Source: Jiangella alkaliphila | GTDB taxonomy: Bacteria; Actinomycetota; Actinomycetes; Jiangellales; Jiangellaceae | Reading direction: 5' to 3' | NCBI RefSeq assembly: GCF_900105925.1 | Contig: NZ_LT629791.1 | Coordinates: 496,001 to 560,000 of the forward strand | Length of the DNA: 64,000 nt | Shown here: positions 44,201 to 52,679 of the stretch, in pieces | Layout of the letters: each line of letters opens with the position of its first letter | Position numbering within the stretch: position 1 is the stretch's first letter | Notes under the pieces: generated by a model | The model's input: the letters and a program-made list of their open reading frames with translations, nothing else | The model's database searches: none | Told to the model about the DNA's origin: nothing | Program-made: the position numbers and the translations under genes

Positions 44201-45487
44201 CTACTCGGCCGGAAGGGTTACGACGCCCGTAGCCCCTTTGAGCACCTGCAGCACGTCCGCGGCCCGCATAGCTCCGGCCTCGACCGCCGTTCGGAACTTA
44301 AAGATCTGCGCCGTATCCACGACCATGCCACCATCATTCGCGAAGTCGTGAACCGCATCGGGGTTCGAGATGAGCGGAAGAGGTCGCGAGGCCGGGTCCA
44401 TTCCGCTGCGCTGATTGACCACGTACCACAGCGCGTCTGGCTCTCGATGGTTCTCCAGAGCGAACTTCACGGCAGGTCGCCTAAATTGTTGAAGGTCGTT
44501 TACCTTTGCGTCGCGCCGGCCGCCATATCCCTTGACCTCGACAAGAGCGACCCAGTCGCCGTCCCAGACCTGGAGGTCTTCAAGCTTCTCATCAGCGCGC
44601 TTCGGTAGGCCATCGGAGTCCACGACTCTGAATCCAAACAGTTCCAGAGTAATGCGGACCTCATCCACGAGGTCGTCACCCTGAGCCGTAAGCAGGCGTC
44701 TTTGTCCTTGCGCTGCCGCCTCGCCGGCATGGTCCAGCGCCGCTTCAAGTGCCTGACCTTGCGCGGCCCGCTCGGCTACGATCCGAGTTGTTTCTGTACC
44801 GTGAGCAAGTAGGGCATCCGAAGCCCTCGTCTCGGCAGCAGTGAACCATTCAGAGTTCGAGGTCCAATCGCTGGTCTCAGGAAAGCGCCCAGACTCGACC
44901 TGTCGCCACGCATTTAGCACTGCGGACAGCCAAGCACCTTTCTGGGGCGTGTCCGACGGCAGCCACCACCACTGAGCGCTTGTGGAGCTTTCAGTACGGT
45001 TCCAGTATCCGGCGGCGGCGTCCCCGTCTTCCTCTAGAACGATTGGACTCACCCGCATCGGACTGTCGCGCCAGTTTGACGGCGGCAGGATAAGGAATCG
45101 TGGACGCATACCAAGTAGGTAGGGCGCCAGCGACCTGTTAGCTAGGTCAGAAACCTCGGCAGATAGACCCTCCGAGGGCACAGCTAATCGCTCCCCGACA
45201 CCGCGCCGATCGAACTCAACGTACCCGGGGTACTGAGTAGGAAAGAAAACTCTGTCCTCGTCGCTAAACTGCAGAACGTAGAGGTGTGACGCAGGACTTC
45301 GCTCGATTCCCTGCACTACATATGCGTCGAACTCCGCTTGTCGTACCTGTTCATCGATTGATGCTCCCGACTCCAGGAAGGCGACATGCGAACTAAGCGC
45401 AGCCAGCGCCTTTCCCAGTTCACTGCCCGGTGCGATACCGTCAGCGATTATCCATGGTTTCGGCTTGGCGCCATAAATGTTCGCCAT
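44201..45487 (-). CDS. Putative PD-(D/E)xK nuclease-like protein, partner of AIPR
   Basis: 428 residues; ATG 45487 has a strong SD (AAGGAGG, eight bases upstream). I do not recognise the first 220 residues; they are rich in W and beta strand (LYVLQFSDEDRVFFPTQYPG, AQWWWLPSD). A helical stretch (about 222-265) leads to a C-terminal domain VDEVRITLELFGFRVV ... EKLEDLQVW ... WVALVEVKGYGG. E/D303-304, E317 and K319 fit a RecB/Mrr-like nuclease core. The domain order suggests an N-terminal sensor joined to a nuclease. It probably forms an operon and a functional pair with the AIPR gene. Low GC and the island location suggest transfer. Confidence 0.6.
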   Translation of the reverse strand: MANIYGAKPKPWIIADGIAPGSELGKALAALSSHVAFLESGASIDEQVRQAEFDAYVVQGIERSPASHLYVLQFSDEDRVFFPTQYPGYVEFDRRGVGERLAVPSEGLSAEVSDLANRSLAPYLLGMRPRFLILPPSNWRDSPMRVSPIVLEEDGDAAAGYWNRTESSTSAQWWWLPSDTPQKGAWLSAVLNAWRQVESGRFPETSDWTSNSEWFTAAETRASDALLAHGTETTRIVAERAAQGQALEAALDHAGEAAAQGQRRLLTAQGDDLVDEVRITLELFGFRVVDSDGLPKRADEKLEDLQVWDGDWVALVEVKGYGGRRDAKVNDLQQFRRPAVKFALENHREPDALWYVVNQRSGMDPASRPLPLISNPDAVHDFANDGGMVVDTAQIFKFRTAVEAGAMRAADVLQVLKGATGVVTLPAE

Positions 45488-45841
45488 TTAAAGGCCTCCT
45501 TGGCCAATTCAATGCTACGTGGTCTGGGGATTGCGGACCCTATCAACTACGCTGGCGAGGTGACTCATGTCAGTAACCACGATATTTGCACCGGCATTTT
45601 CTAGCCTAGCCCGCTTTCCAACTTTGTTGGCATAGCCGATGACAGAGGCCTCGTGACCAACCAGTCTACTGGTGTCGGCCGCTCTACTGGGTATTCACAC
45701 CTGGCCCGATCGATCGAGAATTGTGTTATCAAGTACGGCTGCATCGGCAGCTACCTGCCGAGGTCTAAGATCTCCTTCAACGGCACGGGAGGCTATAGCT
45801 ATATTGGTGGGAAGGGATAGCTTCGACAGGAGTGCGCTCAG
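45488..45841. other. Gap upstream of the nuclease-AIPR pair
   Basis: About 350 bp of lower-GC DNA. It holds the HAD remnant at 45515-45694 and the AT-rich TATAGCTATATT near 45795, which may be a promoter for the small membrane protein gene. Nothing else was recognised. Confidence 0.5.
45515..45694 (-). pseudogene. C-terminal remnant of a HAD-family hydrolase
   Basis: A 59-codon frame between two stops reads LVGHEASVIGYANKVGKRAR then LENAGANIVVTDMSHLASVV. This resembles the end of actinobacterial HAD hydrolases (VGYANKPGK.. LxxAGAD.VV..M.xL). The catalytic N-terminal part with DxDGT is absent and there is no start codon, so it is a fragment. It sits between the small membrane protein and the nuclease-AIPR pair in the island. 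Confidence 0.55.
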
Positions 45842-46027
45842 GTGAAGACCGTTCTGCGGATGTTGGTTGTCTTCCTCATCTATTGCCTCGCGGTTTTTCT
45901 GCTCGCCGTGCTTCTTGGGAGCCTTGGCGGGCCGATAGGGAGTGTCGAACTGGTGATCATCATGATCGCGGTCGGCGTCGCTGAGGCCTACGTCATCAGG
46001 AGGATGGAGAGACGGCAGAGCGCCTGA
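45842..46027 (+). CDS. Small membrane protein
   Basis: 61 residues with two hydrophobic helices (LRMLVVFLIYCLAVFLLAVLLGSLGG and VELVIIMIAVGVAEAYVI) and a basic tail (RRMERRQSA). GTG start with AGGAG nine bases before. No family recognised. Small two-helix proteins on islands can be holin- or toxin-like or simply membrane anchors; the sequence does not decide. Expression is supported only by the SD and an AT-rich stretch upstream. Confidence 0.5.
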   Translation: MKTVLRMLVVFLIYCLAVFLLAVLLGSLGGPIGSVELVIIMIAVGVAEAYVIRRMERRQSA

Positions 46028-46139
46028 CGCATCACGACGGAGTGCCCGGGGGATGGTTATGCACCCCCGGGCACCTTTCGCTGCCTGCTGCAGTCGAGCC
46101 TGGACGGGCCGCCCACCGGCGCACATGGCGATGACTAGG

Positions 46140-46275
46140 TGTGGTCGTCCCGCCGCCCGCGCGGGCAGTGGACCGCACACCAACTTGCGACACGATCAGC
46201 TTCTCGTCGCGCAGGATGTCCAACGAATTCTGCACGGTCTGGCGGGCCACGCCGTTAGGTCTCGGCCAGCCTGCA
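46140..46275 (-). pseudogene. Frameshifted remnant of a GntR-family regulator
   Basis: The minus strand reads RLAET, then with one extra base (A, at about 46256) YGVARQTVQNSLDILRDEKL followed by IVSQVGVRSTAR, the classic GntR winged helix. The extra base creates a TAA and a frameshift. The N-terminal part is lost at the candidate attachment repeat. GntR regulators (KorSA-like) are usual near the ends of actinobacterial integrative elements, which supports the island reading. Confidence 0.65.
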
Positions 46276-46302
46276 CGCCCCCGTCCACCCCTTCACCAGC
46301 AC
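46276..46302 (+). repeat. Candidate attR: imperfect copy of the tRNA-Phe 3' end
   Basis: 24 of 27 bases match 40744-40770 in the same orientation. Mismatches fall at the 7th, 18th and 26th positions. It closes the lower-GC segment; core-type sequence resumes at once with the SnoaL-like gene. Confidence 0.55.
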
Positions 46303-46336
46303 GAACGTCGTGCGGCGATGCCGCTACAGCCGTCGA

Positions 46337-46741
46337 TCACGAGGCAGGCGAGTCGTCCACGATCGGGCGCGACGAGCGCCAGCGGGCCCGCCACTCCGGC
46401 GCCTCCCAGGCCTCGCCGCCGTAGATCGTCTCGCGGATCACCTTGTCGCCGCGGAACTCGAAGACGGAGACGCCGAACATCGAGGAGCCGCTGTCGTAGG
46501 TGACGATGAGCTCCATCACCCACAGGTCGCCACTGCCGCGTAGGCGGCGGATCTCGAAGTCGGTCCTCGCCGGATAGATCCGGCGCCACTCGCGGAAGTT
46601 CTCAATGCCCTCGAAGCGCTCGCCGGACTGTGGGAACTCGAGGACGGCGTCCTCGTGGTAGATCTCGTGCGAGATGTCCTGGTCGACGCCGCTGTAGTCA
46701 ATGTAGCGCTGTAGTGCTGCTCTGATCGCGTTCTCGTCCAT
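46337..46741 (-). CDS. SnoaL-like / NTF2-fold protein
   Basis: 134 residues from MDENAIRAALQRYIDYSG (ATG 46741). FHEDAVLEFPQSGERFEG-type strands, ENFREWRR, YPARTDFEIRRLRGSGDLWVMELIVTYD and FEFRGDKVIRETIYGGEAWEAPEWRARW give the NTF2/SnoaL pattern. Likely cytosolic. The function of this subgroup is unknown. It is the first intact gene to the right of the candidate attR. Confidence 0.8.
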   Translation of the reverse strand: MDENAIRAALQRYIDYSGVDQDISHEIYHEDAVLEFPQSGERFEGIENFREWRRIYPARTDFEIRRLRGSGDLWVMELIVTYDSGSSMFGVSVFEFRGDKVIRETIYGGEAWEAPEWRARWRSSRPIVDDSPAS

Positions 46742-46843
46742 GTCAGCTGCCCCTCGCGACGAGGCTACCGGCTGAACAGCAGATGACCCCGCACCCACCG
46801 GCCGGGAGGGACCGGCGGGCGCGGGGCCAGCTCGGGACGGTGA

Positions 46844-47614
46844 TCAGGCCGTCTCGGACCGCCGACGAGCCACGATCGCCGCACCGCCGGCCGCCAGGGC
46901 CAGGCCGCCGAGGGCGATCAGGGTCGCGTCCGAGCCGGTGTCCGGCAGCTCGTCATCGCCGTTCTCGTCGGCGGACGCGTCGTCGGTGCCGGCCTCGCCA
47001 GTCCCGTCGTCGCCGCCGCTCTCGGTGCCGGCGTCGGTGCCGCTGACCTCGCCGGTGCCGACGTCCGAACCGCTCTCGTCGCCACCGTCGTCGGCGCCGT
47101 TCTCGTCAGCGCCGTTCTCGTCAGTGCCGGCTTCAGCGCCGTCATCGGAGCCGACGTCGCCGCCGTCCTCCGCACCGTCGTCGCCGCCGTCGACGGCGCC
47201 CGTGTCGGAGCCGACGTCCGAGCCGTTCTCGTCGCCACCGCTCTCGTCGGCGCCGTCGTCGCCACCGTTCTCGTCGGCGCCGTCGTCGCCACCGTTCTCA
47301 TCGGCGCCGTCATCGGCGCCGTCGTCGCCACCACTCTCGTCAGCGCCGTCGTCGCCACCGTTCTCGTCGCCACCGTCCTCGGCGCCACCGTCCTCGTCGC
47401 CACCGTCCTCGGCAGCGCCGTCGTCCTGACCGTCCTCGCCGCCGTCGTCGTGGCCGTCCTCGCCGCCGTCGTCGTGGCCATCCTCGCCACTGTTGCCTTT
47501 GTCATCGTCGAAGGAGGCGACGGCCGCAGCCTCCACCTCGGCCGCCAGTGCCGGTGCAGCACCGGCGACGGTGAGAGCCAACGCCCCGATCCCACCGATG
47601 ATGCTCTTCCGCAT
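46844..47614 (-). CDS. Asp/Gly-rich LPxTG cell-wall-anchored protein
   Basis: 256 residues. Signal peptide MRKSIIGGIGALALTVAGA..APALA, then about 170 residues of acidic low-complexity repeat (GGDDGADENGGDDGADE and variants). The C-terminal sorting signal has LPDTG, a hydrophobic helix (LIALGGLALAAGGAAIVA) and RRRSETA. It should be linked to peptidoglycan by a sortase, none of which is in the window. The dense Asp/Asn/Gly pattern could bind calcium or act as a charged spacer (inference). ATG 47614 has GGGG upstream. Confidence 0.85.
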   Translation of the reverse strand: MRKSIIGGIGALALTVAGAAPALAAEVEAAAVASFDDDKGNSGEDGHDDGGEDGHDDGGEDGQDDGAAEDGGDEDGGAEDGGDENGGDDGADESGGDDGADDGADENGGDDGADENGGDDGADESGGDENGSDVGSDTGAVDGGDDGAEDGGDVGSDDGAEAGTDENGADENGADDGGDESGSDVGTGEVSGTDAGTESGGDDGTGEAGTDDASADENGDDELPDTGSDATLIALGGLALAAGGAAIVARRRSETA

Positions 47615-47790
47615 GATCAACCCCATAAAGTCACAGAAAGGGACAAAGCGAACATCGGGCGGGACCATACCGCACCCAACGGGCGCCGAAACCGGCTCTC
47701 AGCGGAAGAACGCCGCTGGGTGGGGCGCTGCCGACGGGGCGGACACGCGGCGCTTGACTTCGAGCGCACTCGAACTCGTACCGTCCAGCC

Positions 47791-48840
47791 ATGCGCTATC
47801 GGCCCCTCGGCGGCACCGGCATCCACGTCAGTCCCTACTGCCTCGGCGCGATGATGTTCGGCGCGGTCGGCAACCCCGACCACGAGGACGGCGCCCGCAT
47901 CATCCACACCGCGCTGGAGCGCGGGATCAACTTCGTCGACACGGCGGACATGTACTCCGCCGGCGAGTCGGAGGTGATCGTCGGGAAGGCGCTGCAGGGG
48001 CGACGCGACGAGGTCGTGCTGGCGACGAAGGTTCACTTTCCTATGGGCGACGGGCCGAACCGGGGCGGCAACTCGCGCCGCTGGATCATGACGGCGGTCG
48101 AGGACAGCCTGCGCCGGCTGCAGACCGACTGGATCGACCTCTACCAGGTGCATCGACCCGACCACACCACCGACGTCGAGGAGACGCTGTCCGCGCTGAG
48201 CGACCTCGTCCACCAGGGCAAGATCCGCGCGTTCGGCTGCTCCACCTTCCCGGCCGAGGAGATCGTCGAGTCGCACCATGTGGCCGAACGGCGCGGGCTG
48301 CTGCGGTTCCGCACCGAGCAGCCGCCGTACTCGCTGCTGGCCCGCGGCATCGAGACGTCGGTGCTGCCGACCTGCCAGCGCTACGGCATGGGCGTGCTGA
48401 CGTGGAGCCCGGTCGCGTCCGGCTTCCTGTCCGGCACGCAGCGCAAGGGCCGGCCGGTCGACCTGACGACGGGACGCGCGAAGCTCACCCCCGGCCGGTT
48501 CGACCCGGAGCTGCCGATCAACGCGAACAAGCTCGAGCTGGTCGAGCGGCTGGTCGAGGTGGCCGACGACGCGGGGTGCACGCTGCCGCAGCTGGCCGTC
48601 GCGTTCACGCAGGCGCATCCTGCCGTCACGTCGACCATCATCGGGCCGCGGACGATGGCCCAGCTGGAGTCGCTGCTCGACGGCGCCGAGGTCACCCTGA
48701 ACGACGCGACGCTGGACCGCATCGACGCGATCGTGCCGCCGGGAACGAACGCCTATCACCCCGACGGCGCCTGGACGCCGGTCACGTTGTCGGACCCGGC
48801 CCGCCGGCGCCGTCCGCACTCCGAACGCAGCGCCGTCTGA
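47791..48840 (+). CDS. Aldo/keto reductase
   Basis: 349 residues. NADPH-dependent (beta/alpha)8 barrel with FVDTADMYSAGESE (Asp and catalytic Tyr), VLATKVHF (Lys), DLYQVHRPD (His), and a late TSTIIGPRTMAQLE coenzyme-binding loop. This is the AKR11/tas-like group that reduces small aldehydes and ketones. Monocistronic as far as visible. The carbonyl substrate is unknown. The Arg-rich tail is unusual but short. Confidence 0.88.
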   Translation: MRYRPLGGTGIHVSPYCLGAMMFGAVGNPDHEDGARIIHTALERGINFVDTADMYSAGESEVIVGKALQGRRDEVVLATKVHFPMGDGPNRGGNSRRWIMTAVEDSLRRLQTDWIDLYQVHRPDHTTDVEETLSALSDLVHQGKIRAFGCSTFPAEEIVESHHVAERRGLLRFRTEQPPYSLLARGIETSVLPTCQRYGMGVLTWSPVASGFLSGTQRKGRPVDLTTGRAKLTPGRFDPELPINANKLELVERLVEVADDAGCTLPQLAVAFTQAHPAVTSTIIGPRTMAQLESLLDGAEVTLNDATLDRIDAIVPPGTNAYHPDGAWTPVTLSDPARRRRPHSERSAV

Positions 48841-49020
48841 CGCCGAAGAATATGTCACGACGACGGCAACAACGCGTCGCGCGCGTCATACAAGCGCGCC
48901 AGACAATTGAGCCTTGAACCGTTGAGGACCCAACTGAAAGAAACCGCACAACTTCCAGGCCGAATGGCCGATCAGAAAGAAGATGTGCGAGAAAAGAAAA
49001 CGATCGTCGAAAGTAGCGGA

Positions 49021-49050
49021 CACGGGCGGCCAGTCTGCCCACCGCCCGTG
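49021..49050 (+). terminator. Hairpin downstream of the aldo/keto reductase
   Basis: CACGGGCGG and CCGCCCGTG pair perfectly across a 12-base loop. There is no T-run. It lies 180 bp after the reductase stop. Confidence 0.4.
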
Positions 49051-49139
49051 TCGACGCCTGGCGGCTACTGCGATGCGACGGTGCAGCCGCGCCCCACCCA
49101 GGGCTGACTCCATCGCACTCGCGACGCCGACCTGATCCT

Positions 49140-49168
49140 CGTGTGACCCGTGAAGCACAGGTCACACG
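49140..49168. terminator. Hairpin downstream of bldC
   Basis: CGTGTGACC and GGTCACACG pair perfectly across an 11-base loop, about 130 bp past the bldC stop. It may terminate bldC or belong to an RNA. Confidence 0.35.
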
Positions 49169-49299
49169 ACTGCTAGTTACGCGTTCCCGCGCAGCCCCCG
49201 CCGCAAGCCTGGCCCGCCGCCTACGGGCCCAGCCTTGACTTCCCCGTGTACCGCCCCCGCTCGGCATGGTCGAGCGTATGGTGGGACGATTCTCACCCC

Positions 49300-49521
49300 T
49301 TAGAGCTCGCCGACCTCGACGCGCTCCACTGCGGACCCTTGCCCGTTGAGCAGCGCACGCACCTCGGACTCGCGGTACCGCCGGTGGCCACCGAGCGTCC
49401 GGATCGACGTGAGCTTGCCGGCCTTGGCCCACCGGGTCACCGTCTTCGGATCCACCCGGAACATGGCCGCCACCTCGGCAGGAGTGAGGAGGGGCTCGGC
49501 GTCTTGTGTCCTGGTCGCCAT
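49300..49521 (-). CDS. bldC: BldC, MerR-like developmental DNA-binding protein
   Basis: 73 residues. LLTPAEVAAMFRVDPKTVTR, WAKAGKLTSIRTLGGHRRY and ESEVRALL closely match the Streptomyces protein BldC, a small head-to-tail binding protein that delays sporulation. The ATG at 49521 has a perfect SD. The neighbouring valine dehydrogenase and purM genes match the Streptomyces order. It probably regulates differentiation or its equivalent in this genus. Confidence 0.92.
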   Translation of the reverse strand: MATRTQDAEPLLTPAEVAAMFRVDPKTVTRWAKAGKLTSIRTLGGHRRYRESEVRALLNGQGSAVERVEVGEL

Positions 49522-49523
49522 CG

Positions 49524-49533
49524 TCACCTCCTT
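49524..49533 (-). promoter_or_regulatory. Full-consensus ribosome binding site of bldC
   Basis: AAGGAGGTGA matches the 16S tail completely. It fixes the start at 49521, since the frame remains open upstream to 49644. Confidence 0.75.
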
Positions 49534-49713
49534 AGATCCCATAGCGGGAGGTTTCCCGCCACACCGGATATTCCACCTTGTCAGCCCCGAGAACGACACC
49601 GCCCGTACGGCTCGACCGAAGCCAGCCATTCGGATGATGTCCACCCAGGGTGTCTCTAGCCTACGTAAGGTTCACGTAAGCCGCGAACCGGCCCAAGTCG
49701 CGCCGGGCCGCAC

Positions 49714-51351
49714 TCAGCCGGCATCGGAGATCGTCCGCGTGCCGGCACCACCCACCGCCGCTTCTCGCCTCGTTCGTCCACCCTTGACTGCGAGACACAG
49801 CAGTGCCCCACATGCCACGGCGGCGACCGGAACGATCAACGTCGGCTTCATTGCATCAACATAGCCCTGTATGAACACATCGTGGGCCATTTCGGCGATC
49901 TTTCCCGCGACTTCTTCAGAAACTCCCGGTGGAAGTGTCATGTCAATTCCGTCCTGCGCGCCGCTGACCTGCAGTCCTCCCTCGGCCGCCCCGGCGAAGC
50001 TGTCGATGAACGGCTGTCGAACGTCAGACGGCAAAGCGGTTGCGGCCGCAACTGCCTCCGAATGCAGCCGGCTCGAGAGCAGCCCTTGCAGGACCGCGCC
50101 GACCACCGCGCTGCCCACCACCTGACCCAGCTGCCGGTTGGTGTTCAGCACCCCGGACGCGGCACCGGCGACCCGGCCGGCCACGTCGCGCATCGCCACC
50201 GTGTTCATCGGCGCGAAGACGCAGCCCAGCCCGAGGCCCGCGACGAGCAACGACGGCAGGAAGTGCCACCACTGCGCGGTGACCGTCGACACCAGCGCGA
50301 ACGACGCGATCCCGGCCCCGTAGAGCAGAAGGCCCGCCATCAGGATGAACTTGCCGCCGACGCGGTCGGTGAACCGGCCCGCGACCGGGGCCACGAACAT
50401 CGACACGACGGACATCGGCGCGAGCGTCAGCCCCGCCTGCAGCGCCGTGTGCCCGAGCACGGTCTGCAGGTAGATGGTGATCGGCAGGAACGTGCCCACC
50501 ATCCCGATCGCGACCAGCCCCGCCACCCCGTTCATGACCGAGTAGTTGCGGTCGCGGAACAGCCCGAACGGGATCAGCGGCTCGCGGTCCTGGCGCAGCG
50601 CCTGCAACACGAGGAAGACGACGAGCAGGACGGCGCCCGCCGCCAGCAGCAGCGGGATCGACACGAACTCCCACACCCGGCCCCACCCGAACCGCTCGCC
50701 CTCGACCAGGCCGAACGTCAGCAGGACGAGTGCGGCGCTGGCCAGCAGGACGCCGGGCAGGTCCAGGCCGTGCTTCTCACGCCGGCCCGCCTCCGGGATG
50801 ATCGACCACGCCATCGCCAGCACGACGACGCCCACCGGCACGTTGACGAAGAAGATCCACCGCCAGTCGAACACCGTCACCAGCAGCCCGCCGAGGGTCG
50901 GCCCGGCGACGGTGGCGACGCCGGCCACCGCGCCCCAGATGCCGAACGCCGTCCCGCGTCGCTCCGGCGGGAACGTGGTGATCAGCAGCGCTGACGTCTG
51001 CGGCATGAGGATCGCCGCGCCGATGCCCTGCACCACCCGGCAGGCGATGAGCATGGCCGGGCCCTGCGACAGCCCGCAGGCCAGCGACGCCAGCGTGAAC
51101 ACCGCGACGCCGAGCATGAACATGCTGCGCTGGCCGCGCAGGTCGCCCAGCCGGCCGGCCGTGATGACCAGCACCGCCAGCATGATCACGTACGCGTTGA
51201 TGACCCAGAGGATCTCGTCCAGCGACGCGCCGAGCTCGTCCATCATGCTCGGGATGGCGATGTTGACAATCGTGACATCGAGCAGCGTCATGAAAAATCC
51301 GAGACACAGCGTCAGCAGGATCGCCCACGGGTTCCCGTGCCATCGCCTCAC
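49714..51351 (-). CDS. DHA2-family MFS drug exporter (14-helix)
   Basis: 545 residues with about 14 helices. The N-terminus NPWAILLTLCLGFFMTLLDVTIVNIAIPSM, GRLGDLRGQRSMFM and RVVQGIGAAILMP are signatures of EmrB/QacA-type multidrug exporters driven by protons. MNTVAMRDVAGRVAGAASGVLNT follows in the second half. GTG 51351 has AGGAGGTAG upstream. The gene is divergent from valine dehydrogenase. The substrate is unknown. Confidence 0.88.
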   Translation of the reverse strand: MRRWHGNPWAILLTLCLGFFMTLLDVTIVNIAIPSMMDELGASLDEILWVINAYVIMLAVLVITAGRLGDLRGQRSMFMLGVAVFTLASLACGLSQGPAMLIACRVVQGIGAAILMPQTSALLITTFPPERRGTAFGIWGAVAGVATVAGPTLGGLLVTVFDWRWIFFVNVPVGVVVLAMAWSIIPEAGRREKHGLDLPGVLLASAALVLLTFGLVEGERFGWGRVWEFVSIPLLLAAGAVLLVVFLVLQALRQDREPLIPFGLFRDRNYSVMNGVAGLVAIGMVGTFLPITIYLQTVLGHTALQAGLTLAPMSVVSMFVAPVAGRFTDRVGGKFILMAGLLLYGAGIASFALVSTVTAQWWHFLPSLLVAGLGLGCVFAPMNTVAMRDVAGRVAGAASGVLNTNRQLGQVVGSAVVGAVLQGLLSSRLHSEAVAAATALPSDVRQPFIDSFAGAAEGGLQVSGAQDGIDMTLPPGVSEEVAGKIAEMAHDVFIQGYVDAMKPTLIVPVAAVACGALLCLAVKGGRTRREAAVGGAGTRTISDAG

Positions 51352-51438
51352 GGTGCTACCTCCTCGCCTGCCGTCCTAGAGTGAGCTTGACACCCAGCCC
51401 GCACACCCCGCGGGCCCTGACGTGAAAGGGTCACCACC

Positions 51439-52533
51439 ATGACCAAGGCGTCGCCGCTCGTGTTCGGTCGACACACCGGCCACGAGCAGGTCGTTTTCTG
51501 CCACGATGCCGGCAGCGGCCTACGAGCCATCATCGCGCTGCACTCCACCGCCCTCGGCCCCGGCCTCGGCGGTACCCGGTTCTACCCGTATGAATCAGAG
51601 GACGCCGCACTCGAGGACGTCCTGCACCTGTCTCGCGGCATGACCTACAAGAACGCCCTCGCCGGGCTCGATCACGGCGGCGGCAAGGCGGTCGTCATCG
51701 GCGACCCCGAGCTGGACAAGTCCGAGACGCTGCTGCGCGCCTACGGCCGGTTCGTCGAGTCGCTCGGCGGCCGCTACATCACCGCGTGCGACGTCGGCAC
51801 CTACGTCGCCGACATGGACGTCGTCGCCCGCGAGAGCCGCTGGGTCACCGGCCGCTCGCCGGCCGAGGGCGGCGCGGGCGACTCCAGCGTGCTCACCGCG
51901 TTCGGCGTCTTCCAGGGCATGCGTGCCGTCGCCGAGCGGCTGTGGGACGGCACCAGCCTGGCCGGCCAGCGGGTCGGCATCGCCGGCGTCGGCAAGGTCG
52001 GCTCCAAGCTGACCGGCCTGCTGCTGGACGAGGGCGCCTCGGTCGTCGCGACCGACGTGTCCGAGCACGCGATCGACCAGCTGCGCGCCGCGCACCCGCA
52101 GGTCGACGTCGTCGGCGACACCACCGAGCTGCTCGGCGCCGGCATCGACGTGTACGCACCGTGCGCTCTGGGCGGCGCTCTCGACGACGACACCATGACA
52201 TTGCTCACCGACGGCCGGGTGGCCGCGGTCTGCGGCGGCGCGAACAACCAGCTCGCCCACGCGGGCATCGAGAAGAGCCTCGACGACGCCGGCGTGCTCT
52301 ATGCGCCCGACTACGTCGTGAACTCCGGCGGAGTGATCCAGGTTGCCGATGAGCTGCACGGATTCTCTTTCGACCGGGCCAAGGCAAAGGCCACGAAGAT
52401 CTTCGACACCACCCGCGAGATCTTCCAGCTGGCGGCGGAGGACGGCGTCCCACCGGCCGTAGCCGCGGACCGCCTCGCCGAGCGGCGAATCGCCGCCGTC
52501 AGCCGATTGCGCGACGTCTACCTGGGCCGATGA
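51439..52533 (+). CDS. vdh: Valine dehydrogenase (Glu/Leu/Phe/Val dehydrogenase family)
   Basis: 364 residues, as in the Streptomyces enzyme. The [15 protein letters not shown] segment holds the catalytic Lys, [15 protein letters not shown] the substrate loop, and [12 protein letters not shown] the NAD-binding turn. NNQLAH and [13 protein letters not shown] close the active site. It oxidatively deaminates valine (and Leu/Ile) to the 2-oxo acid. In actinomycetes this feeds short-chain acyl precursors for polyketides. ATG 51439. Confidence 0.88.
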   Translation: MTKASPLVFGRHTGHEQVVFCHDAGSGLRAIIALHSTALGPGLGGTRFYPYESEDAALEDVLHLSRGMTYKNALAGLDHGGGKAVVIGDPELDKSETLLRAYGRFVESLGGRYITACDVGTYVADMDVVARESRWVTGRSPAEGGAGDSSVLTAFGVFQGMRAVAERLWDGTSLAGQRVGIAGVGKVGSKLTGLLLDEGASVVATDVSEHAIDQLRAAHPQVDVVGDTTELLGAGIDVYAPCALGGALDDDTMTLLTDGRVAAVCGGANNQLAHAGIEKSLDDAGVLYAPDYVVNSGGVIQVADELHGFSFDRAKAKATKIFDTTREIFQLAAEDGVPPAVAADRLAERRIAAVSRLRDVYLGR

Positions 52534-52679
52534 CGCCCGGAAGGTCGCTAGTTGGTACCGGATGAGGCGGAACAGCCTCGGACCCTGTACCGTTGTCTCT
52601 ACGAGCAGATGTCATCTGAAGGGAAAACGAGGGCGTCCAGTGAGCTGGTCGCCCCGGTTTGTGCGAGGGGGTCGACCCT

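Larger units (their letters stand above)
48841..49299. other. 460-bp gap with hairpins, possible RNA gene
   Basis: No protein gene was recognised. It contains an A-rich strip (48940-49010) and two perfect 9-bp hairpins (49021-49050 and 49140-49168). A third imperfect one lies near 49207-49233 (CTGGCCC...GGGCCCAG). This may be the terminator of the reductase plus the bldC 3' end, or a small RNA. Confidence 0.45.

Noticed and set aside
46938-47429. Plus-strand Ser/Pro-rich frame
   Set aside because: Antisense of the Asp/Gly-rich LPxTG repeats.
46844-47560. CRISPR-like tandem repeat
   Set aside because: The repeats are coding (Asp/Gly-rich) with no regular unique spacers and no cas genes near.
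49200-49240. 6C RNA motif
   Set aside because: C-rich loops are not arranged in the two hairpins expected; only general GC-rich pairing is seen.
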